A DNA stretch of 64,000 bases from Hypoxylon rubiginosum (taxonomy: Eukaryota > Ascomycota > Sordariomycetes > Xylariales > Hypoxylaceae), in the NCBI GenBank assembly GCA_902806565.1, contig CADCXA010000066.1, positions 558,001-622,000 on the forward strand, written 5' to 3'. The notes beneath the pieces were generated by a model. The model did no database searches, was not told the origin of the DNA, and worked only from the letters and a program-made list of their open reading frames with translations. Shown one piece after another: positions 25,301-35,934 of this stretch. The position numbers and the translations under genes are program-made. Numbering within the stretch: position 1 is the stretch's first letter; every line of letters begins with the position of its first letter.

Positions 25301-26533
25301 ATCAGGCAAACTTAGCGAACCCGGCTACTGGGATAGATTTCCATCCCTCTTAAGGGGTTTCGAGTTACATACCAATGTACGTGCGAGGGCATGGATGCAC
25401 AATACATGCATACATACATGCATACTGTACGTACAATACGTGCAGGTGCATATCTCATGCGTATAACGTGCATATCTCCTACATATGTACATGAACATGA
25501 CATACATGCGTACATGCGCACCCGCGTTCCCATACCGACATGGAAGCATTTCTGGGAATTTGTTTGAGATCAACCTTCACCAGAACAAAAAGCCTCCCCT
25601 GTTCGAGTCTGGGAGAGTCTTCCCTCTCTCCCCACTCACGATTCTCACAAATCCCCCGACGGCCCCGACTACCCGCCAGCCCGGTCAGTGAGTTAAAGTA
25701 CATAACTGAGTAGGTAACTGAGTAACTGCAGTTGGCAGCACAGGTTTATCCCTGTTTTTGCTTTTCCACTGCCCTGTCTGCCTGTCTGACCTGAAGTCGT
25801 CCAGAATCGTCTGGCCCACACCACCCACTTCCCACACGACTTACATGGACTTAGATGGGACTCACATATACGCTCACATATACATACACATACGCATACG
25901 GACGGTCACGATCTACCTTTTGACACCAGCCCAATAGACTAACCACTCTGACGCCATATCCGCAGTGACAAAACACTAAGTATTTCAGGTGCCAAGACAG
26001 TCCACGGCTTGCCTGTCGCTTGCTTGTCCCACGTTTTGCCTTTCTCCTGCCATCGGCCATGGGCCGTAGAATATCATACCCCACTTAATCAACTGTGTGT
26101 CCTGACCAGGAAAAAAAAAAGTGAGAGAGAAGTGAGAGTGAGCGAGAGAAGGAGATCACCGTTTCCCTATCGAAGCATGGCTTCTCGCATATCAGGCTCA
26201 CTCGCCATAACGATGCTTTTTGCCGGGATATTGCTCAGAAATCGAATTGCAGTACTATTACATTTGTCCTAGAGTCCGTGTCCTTGGCGAATAGCGCGAA
26301 GGGGGGACCCTCTGCCGGGAGCCTTCTGGCTTGCGTACTCAACATGCTTCCGTGCTTCGCCGGATAGATACAGGTCCCATCAGATGCCTCTCGTCACTTT
26401 CCACGTAGGGACTAAGTGCACCAGCCGCACTTGGACGCACCAAAACGTGGCCCTTGGAATTGGTCTTTTGGGCTTCCCCCTGCGATACACACACTGCCGG
26501 CCCTTGTTTCGGCGGTCGACCTCTCCAGAAAAG

Positions 26534-26539
26534 TATAAA
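26534..26539 (+). promoter_or_regulatory. TATA-box-like element
   Basis: TATAAA within AAGTATAAAGTACGG, about 170 bp before the ATG of the 68-residue gene at 26709. Position and sequence suit a fungal TATA box; no other support. Confidence 0.3.
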
Positions 26540-26708
26540 GTACGGCCGTAGCACTCCGATATGAGTTGAACACACCCTCCATCTTCTTTGATTCACACTC
26601 GTCTCGTCGCTCTTCTTGCTGCTGACCCGCTTTATACCAAATCTACCCACTCGTTGATCAACTTCATACTTCCACATATTCCAACGTCGTCACTCCCTAC
26701 CAAAGACC

Positions 26709-26982
26709 ATGGCTTGCTCCCACCACCACTGCTCCCACGTAGAGCCTCAGGCTGACTACTGCTGCTCTCACTCGGCATCCAACCATGCCTCTCCCTTGGT
26801 TGACATGTCTGGAACTGTACGTAACGCAGACCGTCCACCCGGAATAGGATTTGTTTTCTAACTCGTTTCCCCCCCCTTTCAAGGCCCCCGGGAAACGTTG
26901 CCCAACTTGCCAGGGGAAGGGCCAGGAAGTCTGGGTATTGCCCGGACGAGACTGCCCATACTGCGGGACATACGTTGCCTAG
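26709..26982 (+). CDS. 68-residue Cys/His-rich protein with two CxxC knuckles
   Basis: Two exons (26709-26816 and 26884-26982), each in phase 0, encode 68 residues. The 67-nt intron has donor GTACGT, branch CTAAC and a long C/T run before the AAG acceptor. The N-terminal half is His/Cys-rich (MACSHHHCSHVEPQADYCC). The C-terminal half carries CPTCQGKG and CPYCG, 20 residues apart (first Cys to first Cys), the spacing of a zinc-ribbon or of a DnaJ-type CxxCxGxG pair. Four cysteines could bind one zinc; the His/Cys N-terminus could bind a second metal. The clean intron, both-exon coding sense and paired knuckles argue for a real gene although each exon is very short. Function and partners are unknown. 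A TATA-like element lies about 170 bp upstream. Confidence 0.75.
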
Positions 26983-29738
26983 GTCGAATCTTCAAGTGAG
27001 TCACCGCCTGTGTAATGTGTAAAGAAGCACGTAAAAAGGGGGCCCTCTACTGACTCTGACGATCTTAGGTCGGCGTGAGGACGAGATCCGTGCTTCGTGC
27101 CAGCCACTAGCGGTGTTCATTATTCAATTCCTTTCTCTGCAAATCGACACCCGTCATACATTCATTTCTCATTACCTGGTCCTGGTCACCTTACTGCCTA
27201 TCGAATTGGCTAAGACTTAGCGTCCGTTGGAAAAGAAACTTCCTGAGGGGTATAGATTCGAAGGGCACACGTCATTTCATAGTCATTGGCTTTTTTGGGC
27301 TCAAAAAGTCGGTGTCTACTTCGGAGATGACGAGCACGAAACTTGTCAACTCGCACTTTTCTTTCCTTTTTTAAAAACTTTTATTTTATTTTTCCCTTTC
27401 TCGGTGATAAGGGGGGAGGGGGGTGGGAGAGGCGTTCCATTAGATTTTAAGATCGGCTGGGTTAGATGGGGGGGGAAGAAGATGTAGAAGCGGCAATACC
27501 CAGACCTTGGAGCTTGCAAACCTTCATGTGGTCGTGTCTAATGAAGACAAGAGAGTTCATTTTATGGCAATCCGAATCTTCAAACCTCCCGTGACTCAGC
27601 TCGCACATTACTACTCCAGAACCCCAGAACCTGCAGCGAATCATAGTCACTGTAAGCCGCTGCAGATGGGCTAGGTTTAAGTGCCGGAGGAGGCCTCGGG
27701 CTGATTCCTTATTATGTGATTCGCCGGCAATTATCAATGCCAAAACGTTAGTGGCCCGAGGGCTCGAATCTCATTCGCCTCCGGTCCCTGTCAGCCCTGC
27801 GAGGCTTGAGTGAGGCTCAAGGGGGGTTACACCCTAATGAACACAGTGCTCCTCTCGTCGAGCCCCTACGCTGACTGGGTGGATGGCTTTCCTAAAAGAC
27901 GGAGATGCAGGTGGTACAGAAGGGGTAGCACTTAGGTAGGTACAACCACTAACACCCCCCGGCGATGACCGGGCTGCCCAACGAGAATACGACCTGGGCC
28001 CCCAGGGCACATTGAGACCGGTCGAAACTGAAGTACCCAGCTACTTGTGAGGCTCCGGCGTCCCAATCTTGGTTCGGGTTTCTCAGCTCGGAAATCCCGA
28101 CGTTACACAACAGCACGCGGGCGCTTCCCTCGGTACCTTGAACCCTCCAATAGACCGGGTTCGGGAGCGAGCGAGCGAGCCCTCATTCTGAATCCTCCGG
28201 TCATTCTCATTAGCGCCTGACCGTCTGTGCGACCTACATACAAACCTGCTCGCTCCCCGGTCGACAGCAAAATGCTAGTGTGCGACTCCATATATATATG
28301 TCCAATCCCGGCCTCGGATCTCTCGATGTGAGGAAGACGCCCATGTGCTTCTGCGGTCGATCTGTAGGATGAAGAGTGGGCTGGCCTCGATCTGGTCGGT
28401 GACACCGGGCAAGCTAATATCTCCGAGGTGATATCTAATATGACAGAATTTCAGACGCCTACATGGGGTTGGGCATTACCCTTAAGCCAAAGGTGAAAGG
28501 CGACATGGACATGGTATTCTCCTAGGCCCTGATCGAGTTACTGAATCGTCAATAGGAGATGTGCTGCTTAGTCAGATCGAGGAGGGGACTATCACGTAAC
28601 GTCGAAGGGGGTCCCTTTCTGTCACTTATTACACGGGGGCGGCAACGATCTAGGATCATTCGAATTGACAAGACTGAGTCGGCATGAATACAAGATTACC
28701 TAGGTACCTACCTACATAGCTTCATGAGGAAGTGGTTTATGATGCATTAATTCTTCGTGTGAGTCCACAACAACCCTACTCATTTCGCTATGCATTTTCT
28801 AACCAATATTCACATTCAAATATGAAGAAGAGAAGAAAGGGAAAAGGAAAGAAATTTACACCCAATCACGAGCACGAAAAGATAAGCATGAATCTGAACT
28901 AGAGAGCGAAATGACAAGGTCGGCTATAATTTCCGTTTGGCTGCGAGACAACCGAGAAATCACCGTTACCATCACCAAGTCATCCCGCTACGAAGACAGA
29001 AGGGTCTTTTCAGGGGCTCCGAGGCGGTTGAATGGTGTATTCATATAACATTCGACCCCAAACCCCTCTTAATTGCAACACTACCTTCTTCAACTAACCG
29101 GACAGGAGGAACGAGATAGCTACATGCGCCTGGACACGGCCACGCCGACTTAAACCCGATGAGAAGCAAGCAAGCAATAATGTTACCGTTTCAGCTCTCC
29201 CGCCGCTGGAATGGTATGATTACTATATGATTTATTACATATATTACATACATTATGTATGTAACTAAGCTAAACATGTAGGTGCTCAGGTAAGGAATAA
29301 TGGCAGCTGCCTACATATGTAGGTACCTAGGTAGACAGGCGCCCTGTCCTCCGTCACTTCCGTATGAATTATAGGCAGCTTGCTATTTCCTTCCCACATG
29401 CCTACCTCCTACCTCCTAAATACCTACCTAGGTAGGTAGGTTATTTAGGGGACGTCAATACCCTAGCAGGAAGCTTTAGGCAGCTAAAAGCACCTAGCCA
29501 TGCTGAAGCATATTCTTCTACGCTTACATCTTACTCCAAAATATCACCTCTCATCATCGATTCTCCCAAGTTGGAACTTGAGCTGACTTCGTGTATACTA
29601 TACCGGCCTTCCAATATCAGCTTCTTCTTCTTCTTCTTCTTTTCTTTTTAAGCCATACGCATTCGCTACTCCGCCCAAATACAACAATTAACATGTAAAA
29701 GAAAATCAATAGGCCCCGAAGAAGAAAGAAAGAAAAAA
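26983..29738. other. Intergenic, no gene recognised
   Basis: Begins with the 3' flank of the small Cys-rich gene; GTGAGT near 26996 and an AG near 27069 could bound a 3'-UTR intron. A minus-strand open segment at 27462-27743 lacks an ATG start. An imperfect palindrome is at 29414-29450. The last 100 bp before 29739 are purine-rich and A-rich, as expected for a leader. Confidence 0.5.
29414..29450. repeat. Imperfect palindrome around CCTACCTAGGTAGG
   Basis: The left arm CCTAAATACCTACCTA is mirrored by TAGGTAGGTAGGTTATTTAGG with a few inserted bases. The core TACCTAGGTA recurs elsewhere in the window (for example near 28703, 29323, 21495 and 60459). Confidence 0.7.
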
Positions 29739-31040
29739 ATGTCTTGTAGTTTGCTGGGGTGCCACGTCGTCCGCAAGGACGGCTCGAGATGCGAGCTCGA
29801 CCACGACAAGGCGACAACGACGCCCGGCACGGCCTTCTACTACTGCTCCGTCCACCGCGTCTACCACTGCGTCGAGCCCCGGCCCCACCGCCGCCAGCCC
29901 CAGCCGCCCTGCGGCGAGTGCGCCTGGCTGTTCTTCCGGTTCCCCAGCGAGGCCGCCAAGTACCCGGGCTCCGACGTCTCCGCCCCCGTCGCCGGCCCCA
30001 CCGAAGGGGACGACGTCGACGTAGCCATGGCCTCCGGATGGGACGACGGCGGCGGCAGCCCCGCTTCCGGGCGCGACGATCCCTCCTCGGCGGGAGGCTC
30101 CGCCACGGCCGGCCAGGACCCGTTGTCCGTACTCGCCGAGATCATCGACCACCTCGACGACCGGGTCCGCATCTGGAAGCGAGGCCGCCGTCACCGGTCC
30201 AGCGCAGCCGGCGGCAGCGAGTAGAACTCCAGCGAGCACGTCATCCGGGACGCGGACGGCGACGTCATCATGCGAGACGCGGGCCGCCCGCCTTCGCCCT
30301 CCCTCTCGCCCTCCCCTTCGCCACCCGCCTCTCCGTCGCCGTTGCCCGTGCACTGCCCGCCGGGCAGCATCGTGCGGCTGCCGATACGGCGGCGGCAATT
30401 GCGTAGCAGCAGTAACGACGAGCTGCAGCAATCAACCCCGTTGTGGTGTTCATCATCATCATCATCGGACGCCACCGCCGCCACCGCCGCCGCCGTGCTC
30501 GCAGTGCGCCCGCTGGGGTGGCACCGCAAGCTGCAGGGCGTATACCTATTCCGATACAAGGACTTCCTGGGTCGGCCCGCCGTGCAGCCGGCGGCGCGGG
30601 AGCCGCAGATCCGGGAGTACTTTGGCAGGTCGGAGGAGCGGGAGGGACGGGACCAAGAAAAGGAACGCCGCGGCTGCGACGCCGTGCTGCTCGAGGCCCG
30701 CCGCTGGTGCTGCTGGGCCCAGGGCTTCCACCTGCCCGAGCCCGAGATGCGCTGGGTGCTGACGCTCGTGTTCGACCTCGCCAACGTGCTCATCGCACGG
30801 CAGGAGGCGGCGGCGAGGGAGACGGGGTGGCGGGCCCGCGGTGGTGGTGGTGGCTACCTCTGTAGGAATGCTAGCGATTGCGAGACCGGCGCGGCGGGGG
30901 CGGACATGAGTCCGGCAGAGCTGTTCTGGCTGGGACGCTACTACTTGTTCAATCTGATGAATACCGTTGCGGACATGAGGGACGAGTTCGGCATCGAGAA
31001 CCTATCCATCCCGAACTTTGCTTGGCGCTGCTCAAACTGA
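29739..31040 (+). CDS. Unknown Cys-rich protein, reading frame broken by one in-frame TAG
   Basis: One frame is open from ATG 29739 to 31040 except for TAG at 30222-30224, giving 161 + 271 residues. GC content is far above the flanks across both halves, which argues that they belong to one gene. The N-terminus has closely spaced Cys/His (GCHVVRKDGSRCELDHD, YYCSVHRVYHC, CGECAW), possibly zinc-binding. The middle is acidic and Gly/Ser-rich; after the TAG come a Pro/Ser tract and an alpha-helical C-terminus (LFWLGRYYLFNLMNTVADM). No family recognised. Three readings: a real nonsense change (pseudogene), stop-codon readthrough, or a 60-nt phase-0 intron at 30165-30224 (GTCCGC...TAG) that removes the stop; that donor is poor and no good branch point is visible. 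I mark the full span as a single gene. Confidence 0.55.
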
Positions 31041-31471
31041 TGAATGTTGGGTACTGGACCACCCCTTTTCTTTTTCTCTCTCTTTTACTACCCTACAGCG
31101 ATGCTCTTCCTTCTTTTAATTTATTTCCAACATGAGACTCGAAGAATAAGCGTATGTGGCATTGTATATTGACGTTCGTTGAGACGAGGAGGGAGGAAAT
31201 GGACCTTCGAGGTTACTTGTGCAGAGTCTGAATAGATTGTACAGCTACGACAGCTTAACCTAAGTAACTCTTCTACGTTGGAGGTTCCCTTTTTCAATTC
31301 TGATGTGATTTAGTGACGAATATCATTTTTTAAATAGGTAGTAAGTGATAACCTATTCAGTTGGTTCGTTTGCGAAGACGAAAGTTACGAAATTAAATCA
31401 CAAGCGCCGAGGCTTCAATATGCCCCCCCTCCCCCGTGGATAATCGCACAACCCATCCAGATACTTCAAAC
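31041..31471. other. Convergent 3' flanks
   Basis: Short region between the ends of a plus-strand gene (31040) and a minus-strand gene (31472). AT-rich, no gene; expected to hold both polyadenylation regions. Confidence 0.6.
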
Positions 31472-32102
31472 TTAACAATCTGAGAAAACCCTATCATACT
31501 GCAGTCTCGTTCCTCCAAAATCAACCTTCTCCCCGTGGTATTCCATCACCCAGGCATATACTCGACGATTGTTAACCAACCTATCCAGCGCCTCTGTCGC
31601 AGCGGTCATGGCCAAGAGATTCTTCTCGACGAGCGCCACCGTCTGCGTCTGGTGGTCCCGCAGAGCATCCAGGTCGCCGGCGGGGCCTGCCGCCACCGCC
31701 TGCGCGCTAACAGTGGGCTCGAAATGCGCACCCGCGGAACTGCTCAGATACTCCATGCTCAGGTACTCGGACGACGAAACATCCTCCGGGAGTATGTCGT
31801 GGAAAGACGTGTTGGCTAGGGATGTGTCGTCTAGGGACATATCGCTCAGGGACACGTCGTCTAAGCTTCGGGGCCGGTTTGGCCGGACAGCGTCGAGGTC
31901 TGGGGGAACCGTATATGGACTGCGAACTTGTGGACGGGCGGCGCCGGTTCTGTTCGGCTGTCTACCGTCGGCGTTTCTGAATACTGAGTCGTACTAGATC
32001 GTGTCAGCAGCTGCCTTTTGATGAGAAATGGGCCTGGCAGCTTAGCGAGAATGATGGGTAACGTACGGCCGACAAGGCCATCTCCACGAGGAAGCCGATC
32101 AT
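31472..32102 (-). CDS. Unknown 185-residue protein
   Basis: Proposed exons 32102-32067 and 31993-31472. The 73-nt intron has donor GTACGT, branch GCTGAC and acceptor TAG, and joins in phase 0 (MIGFLVEMALSA then YDSVFRNADGRQ). The middle has a short degenerate acidic repeat (SLDDVSLSDMSLDDTSLANT), then a helical stretch (DALRDHQTQTVALVEKN, TEALDRLVNNRRV) that could be a coiled coil, and ends DRVFSDC. No known domain. A 17-codon upstream reading frame at 32249-32196 would lie in the leader if transcription starts further out. The opposite strand also has an open frame, but without matching splice signals. A longer 5' end with further exons is possible. Confidence 0.5.
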
Positions 32103-33677
32103 GCTGAAGGTAAGAATAGATATTTTGGCTGCTGGAGCCCAACTCTTCCTGTTATGGAGCTCGGTGGTGGTGATGAGATGTGATGTGTTTGGCTGCTAGA
32201 TCGAAGATTCTATCCAGGAGATGGAGGTGAGAGTATGAGAAGAGGACATCTTTGGTTCAAGAGCCTCGAGTCCTAAGAAACGTTTAATACCACTCATCCT
32301 TTGGAGTTTCATTATGGATAAGCTCGTTGGTAGCGCTTGAGTCTGTGAGCATTTAGTTTTCGCTTCAGCGCCCCCTTTTCTCCTCATAAACCTCCAACGG
32401 CGAGTTCTCTAGTCAGAGGGACGAACGCCAGTTAGATTGAAAACTCTATCTAAAATACAAGCTTTCCCCCCATGTGGCGCCTATGGTTGGGCTTAGACTC
32501 TTTCTATAAAAAGTTACCAGATGGTCTGAGACTCCTTAACAAATTCTATCTGTTGATTAGCAAGGCTAGGTCATAAGCTTTTGTTTGGACTCCGAGCTTG
32601 TCCTTAGAGTATCTCGAGCTCGCATTGATGCGATTGGTAGAAATAGAAATGATAGAAGGGGAAGATATGCTGGGTAAACTATTTCAAGTGCATATGAACA
32701 AGCCTCTTCTAACCCACAATCACAATCGCAACCTTGGAAAATGTTTCTAGATCTTCAAATGATTGCACGCATCAATCTGATTCCTATTTTCCTCCAGACC
32801 TGCCACGGAAGCTTGTATTCTCGTCTCGTTCTCTTGAGCTATATTGGCATATTCAGTGTACCATATTGGCCGTTAAGGACATGAGAATACCCTAAATAGT
32901 TTCAGTTTAATCTACAGGCTTAGCTCTACAGACCATTACTACCAGGCAAGCTACCGGAGTTTTCATTACAAGGCACGAGCATGTGTCTCTGAACCCCCTC
33001 GGTCTTGTCAACGTCTCGTATCTCTTGGTCATATGATGTCCCTTCGATGAGGTCCAACATGGAGAAACAGACTGCGTCTATGGCTACTTATATGTAGGTA
33101 GGTAACTTGATTTCGTCAAGCACGTCCAAATCCATCATTATGTGACGAATAACTATCTCGCAAAGTAATAAACTTCCTAGGTATGGAGTAAAAACACGCC
33201 GGAGAGGATAACCTTTTGATATGGGGAGGGGTGATTAGGATAGAAGAAAGGGGGTCGACAAGTTGAAAACCTTCATGCTAACTATGGTTATCCTAACACT
33301 ATGTTTCCATCTTCTATACCAGATGACTGAACCGACTTCTACGATGCGTGATATAGGAATGTGTCGGTAGACATGAAGTACCAGAGAAGTTCCACTATCG
33401 CTGTTATGAACGCTTTAAGGTATACATGTATTTGGGCGGAAAGTAAATCTACGGAACAAGAACACGGAACAAATGAATGGAGGAAATAATAAGGCCAAAG
33501 CAAGATTCGACCGTGTGATTCGTTTCTCATTTTGCGTACCAAACAATTTTAATATTACATCCTCCTACATGTATCACGAATCATAATTAACTACTGAAAA
33601 CCCCAGCCAAATAATACCTCCCTTCCCCACCCACCATAGCCGCCTCATACCAGGCGTGTCGACACGAGGGCGACCGT
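32103..33677. other. Intergenic, no gene recognised
   Basis: Begins with the probable leader and promoter of the minus-strand gene starting at 32102, including a 17-codon upstream frame. The rest is moderately AT-rich and shows neither long open frames nor convincing splice sites. Confidence 0.6.
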
Positions 33678-34967
33678 TCATAGCTCGTCCTTGAGGAAGG
33701 TAGGGTTGGCGATGCCCGCGTGCCAGGACATCGGAGTCGGGGCGCACTCGACATTGGTCGGGGAGGAGTCCATGGGGTAGACGTGCTTCTCGGTCGGGTA
33801 CTCGCCGCCCTTGGTGGCGTAGGGGACGGGCGTCTCGGCGCTGTAGGGCACGTTGCTGTAGCTGGAGCTGGTGTGGGGGACCTTGCTGTAGTAGGAAGAG
33901 CTGGTGTGGGGCACCTTGCTGTAGTACGAAGAAGTGTGGGTCGGGTAGCTCGAGTGGTAGCTGGAGCTGTGCGTGGGATAGCTGCTGTGGTGGGTAGGCT
34001 TCGTGTGGGTCGTCTTATGAGGTTTGGTGTGGTGCTCCTTCTTGTGGTCCTTGTCGTGATGTTTCTTGTGATCCTTATCATGGTGCTTCTTGTGGTCTTT
34101 GTCGTGGTGTTTCTTATGGTCCTTGTCGTGATGCTTCTTCTTCTTGTGGTCCTTGTCATGGTCCTTATCATGGTCCTTGTCGTCGTGGTCCTTGTGGTGC
34201 TCGTCTGTACGAGCGACATTACCGTGGTGAGGTTGCTCGTGTCCGTCAACAGGATAGGCAATGTGAGGTCTGAGGTCAGCACCATAGCCCTGGCCTTCCT
34301 GGGCGATCTGGGCGATCTGGCGGTCCCGGCACCAGCCTGCTAGGTCAACCCAAATATCCACTGGCTCGCACTTGAAGGGCCAGGTGTTTTCGTTATGGAA
34401 CGTAGCATACACCTGTCCTTGGGGAACTTGGCAGAAGCCAGCGTGGCCTTCGTAGAACCTGTCGTCGGACCAACGCAGATAGCCGTCCACAACGGAGAAG
34501 GTGTGCGCTACGGCATCTGTCGGGATTGGCCTGGAGAAGGGGACGTAGACAAAATCCGGATCGGCGGTGAGGAAGTGGCCGTTGCGTGAGAGCCGGCCGT
34601 TGGATAGAGTGAAGTGCGTCGCTTCGCTACAGTCGGCCGCGTTGGCAAAACCCTGATCGCCGATAAAGCGGTTGGCTGGTTGCGGTGGCGGTTGCTGGAA
34701 GCCACTGGGAAGATCGAATTCGCCTACACCGGCCCTACGGACCGGTTTGGAGGGATGGCCTGCGGGGACGACAGACAGCAAGATAGCATCGTAAGGGATG
34801 TCGGTGAGCCCGCGAACAACCGATGGAGGAGGGCCCTTTGGTGGAGCGGCCCCATGAGGTCCAGCTGGGCTAGGAGGTCCAGGAGGCCCAGGAGGAAAAG
34901 CCTCAGCGTTTGTTAGGGCCGAAGAGGCCAATAGGCAGGCCGCTGCCGCAGCTTTGACTCGGTTCAT
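33678..34967 (-). CDS. Secretory His/Lys/Asp-repeat protein with C-terminal KDEL
   Basis: Single exon, 429 residues. The start MNRVKAAAAACLLASSALTN gives a classic signal peptide; the upstream part of the open frame has no ATG. Then come a Pro/Gly-rich segment (about 24-50), a globular region (about 110-215) with THFTLSNGRLSRNGHFLTAD, FSVVDGYLRW and FKCEPVDIWV, four 8-residue HHDKDHKK-type repeats within a longer Asp/His/Lys tract (about 255-315), and a Ser/Tyr/Thr-rich tract with repeated YYSKVPHTSSS. The globular pattern recalls fungal PhiA-like cell-surface proteins, but this is a weak match by eye. The last residues are FLKDEL followed by stop, an ER-retrieval signal. Signal peptide plus KDEL suggests residence in the ER or early secretory pathway. 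The His/Asp tract may bind divalent metals (inference). Confidence 0.8.
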   Translation of the reverse strand: MNRVKAAAAACLLASSALTNAEAFPPGPPGPPSPAGPHGAAPPKGPPPSVVRGLTDIPYDAILLSVVPAGHPSKPVRRAGVGEFDLPSGFQQPPPQPANRFIGDQGFANAADCSEATHFTLSNGRLSRNGHFLTADPDFVYVPFSRPIPTDAVAHTFSVVDGYLRWSDDRFYEGHAGFCQVPQGQVYATFHNENTWPFKCEPVDIWVDLAGWCRDRQIAQIAQEGQGYGADLRPHIAYPVDGHEQPHHGNVARTDEHHKDHDDKDHDKDHDKDHKKKKHHDKDHKKHHDKDHKKHHDKDHKKHHDKDHKKEHHTKPHKTTHTKPTHHSSYPTHSSSYHSSYPTHTSSYYSKVPHTSSSYYSKVPHTSSSYSNVPYSAETPVPYATKGGEYPTEKHVYPMDSSPTNVECAPTPMSWHAGIANPTFLKDEL

Positions 34968-35934
34968 CTTGTCGGGTAGTTGCGGAGAAAGTACCACAAG
35001 TCTTGTACTAAATGAATGTATACCTAGCAAAACGTAGGCCAATCTGAATGAATGAATACTCTCCAGGGGTAGAGAAGGAATAATGCCTCGAAATTGTGGT
35101 TAAGCTGAAAGGCGGACCTTCAAGTATTTGAACAAAGCTCGAAGAAAGGGGCGCGTAGCTTCGTCTAATCTCTAACATTAGAAAAGTCGTGTATGTATAT
35201 AGGAGGAATGCTTGTGGCAATTAACAGACACATCTTATTATGACATTCCCTGATTTGATTCAGTATGTCTCCTTTAATTGCGATTATTCGTATTTCCAAG
35301 AGACCTGCTGCCCTTGGAATGATGGCGAGGACCCTTCTCAAGGAGGGTATTGTACCGCGGGGAGTAAACACTAGGGTGAGACATTGGTGGTAGGGAGCCA
35401 TTGGAAGTATCTCTCGAGGGTCAAACCGCCCTTGAATGCAGAGAAGCCATAGAAGGCTACCCAATAGCTCACATATGCGGTATACGCAGCATACCGTATC
35501 ATTGGAACTGTAGACGCCATGATGACTTCACCTGATACGCCTATCTGCCGTCATGAGCCGAAGGTAGTCTTGAGCAACATAAGCTGCGCAGTAGTGAAAT
35601 TCATAGTAGGAGGCAACATGAAGTGCCCTGATTTAGAACTTCTCTAAGACGAGTCTCGATACGCGCTCTATTGTTGCTTTCTTTCGCGAATATTAATCAA
35701 CAACTTGAGATTCTTGGGCGCGGAAGGGATATCTTACCGAATTCTTGACCTGCACAATGTCTCGGCCCGATTGAAGCCACTCAATGGTTCGTTGAATCTG
35801 GATTCTCCTTGCTGCGGTAGCGCTAGCGGTACATACGCCCTCTAAACAAACACTCGATAACGACGCCAATTACCTCCAAGAATCATGTTCCAGGCCGATA
35901 CCAAGTAAACTCCCTTATGCCCGTGCTAGTCATT
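34968..35934. other. Intergenic, promoter of the KDEL gene and 3' flank of the RabGAP gene
   Basis: Between two minus-strand genes. An open minus-strand segment at 35165-35464 has no family resemblance or intron logic and was not called. No other structure seen. Confidence 0.6.

Larger units (their letters stand above)
16866..26708. other. Ten-kilobase gene-poor region
   Basis: No intact gene recognised. There is poly-A at 18360-18388, a GGAAAC tandem repeat at 22271-22330, several copies of TACCTAGGTA-like motifs (about 18600, 20050, 21495), CCCTAA-like motifs near 24920-25025, and alternating TACATG/GCATAC sequence at about 25375-25515. Weak coding-like segments on the minus strand at 19048-19320, 19653-19961 and 23339-24360 may be gene or transposon remnants. 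TATAAA at 26534-26539 lies upstream of the small gene at 26709. Confidence 0.5.

Noticed and set aside
29706..30865. Several Arg-, Pro- or Gly-rich open frames on both strands over the GC-rich gene
   Set aside because: High GC content removes stop codons in every phase; composition is not protein-like compared with the Cys-rich frame.
33587..34343. Long open frames in other phases over the KDEL gene, Thr/Arg-rich on the minus strand and Val/Leu-rich on the plus strand
   Set aside because: They are by-products of the 24-bp repeat and GC-rich codons; the signal-peptide frame is the only one with a coherent protein.
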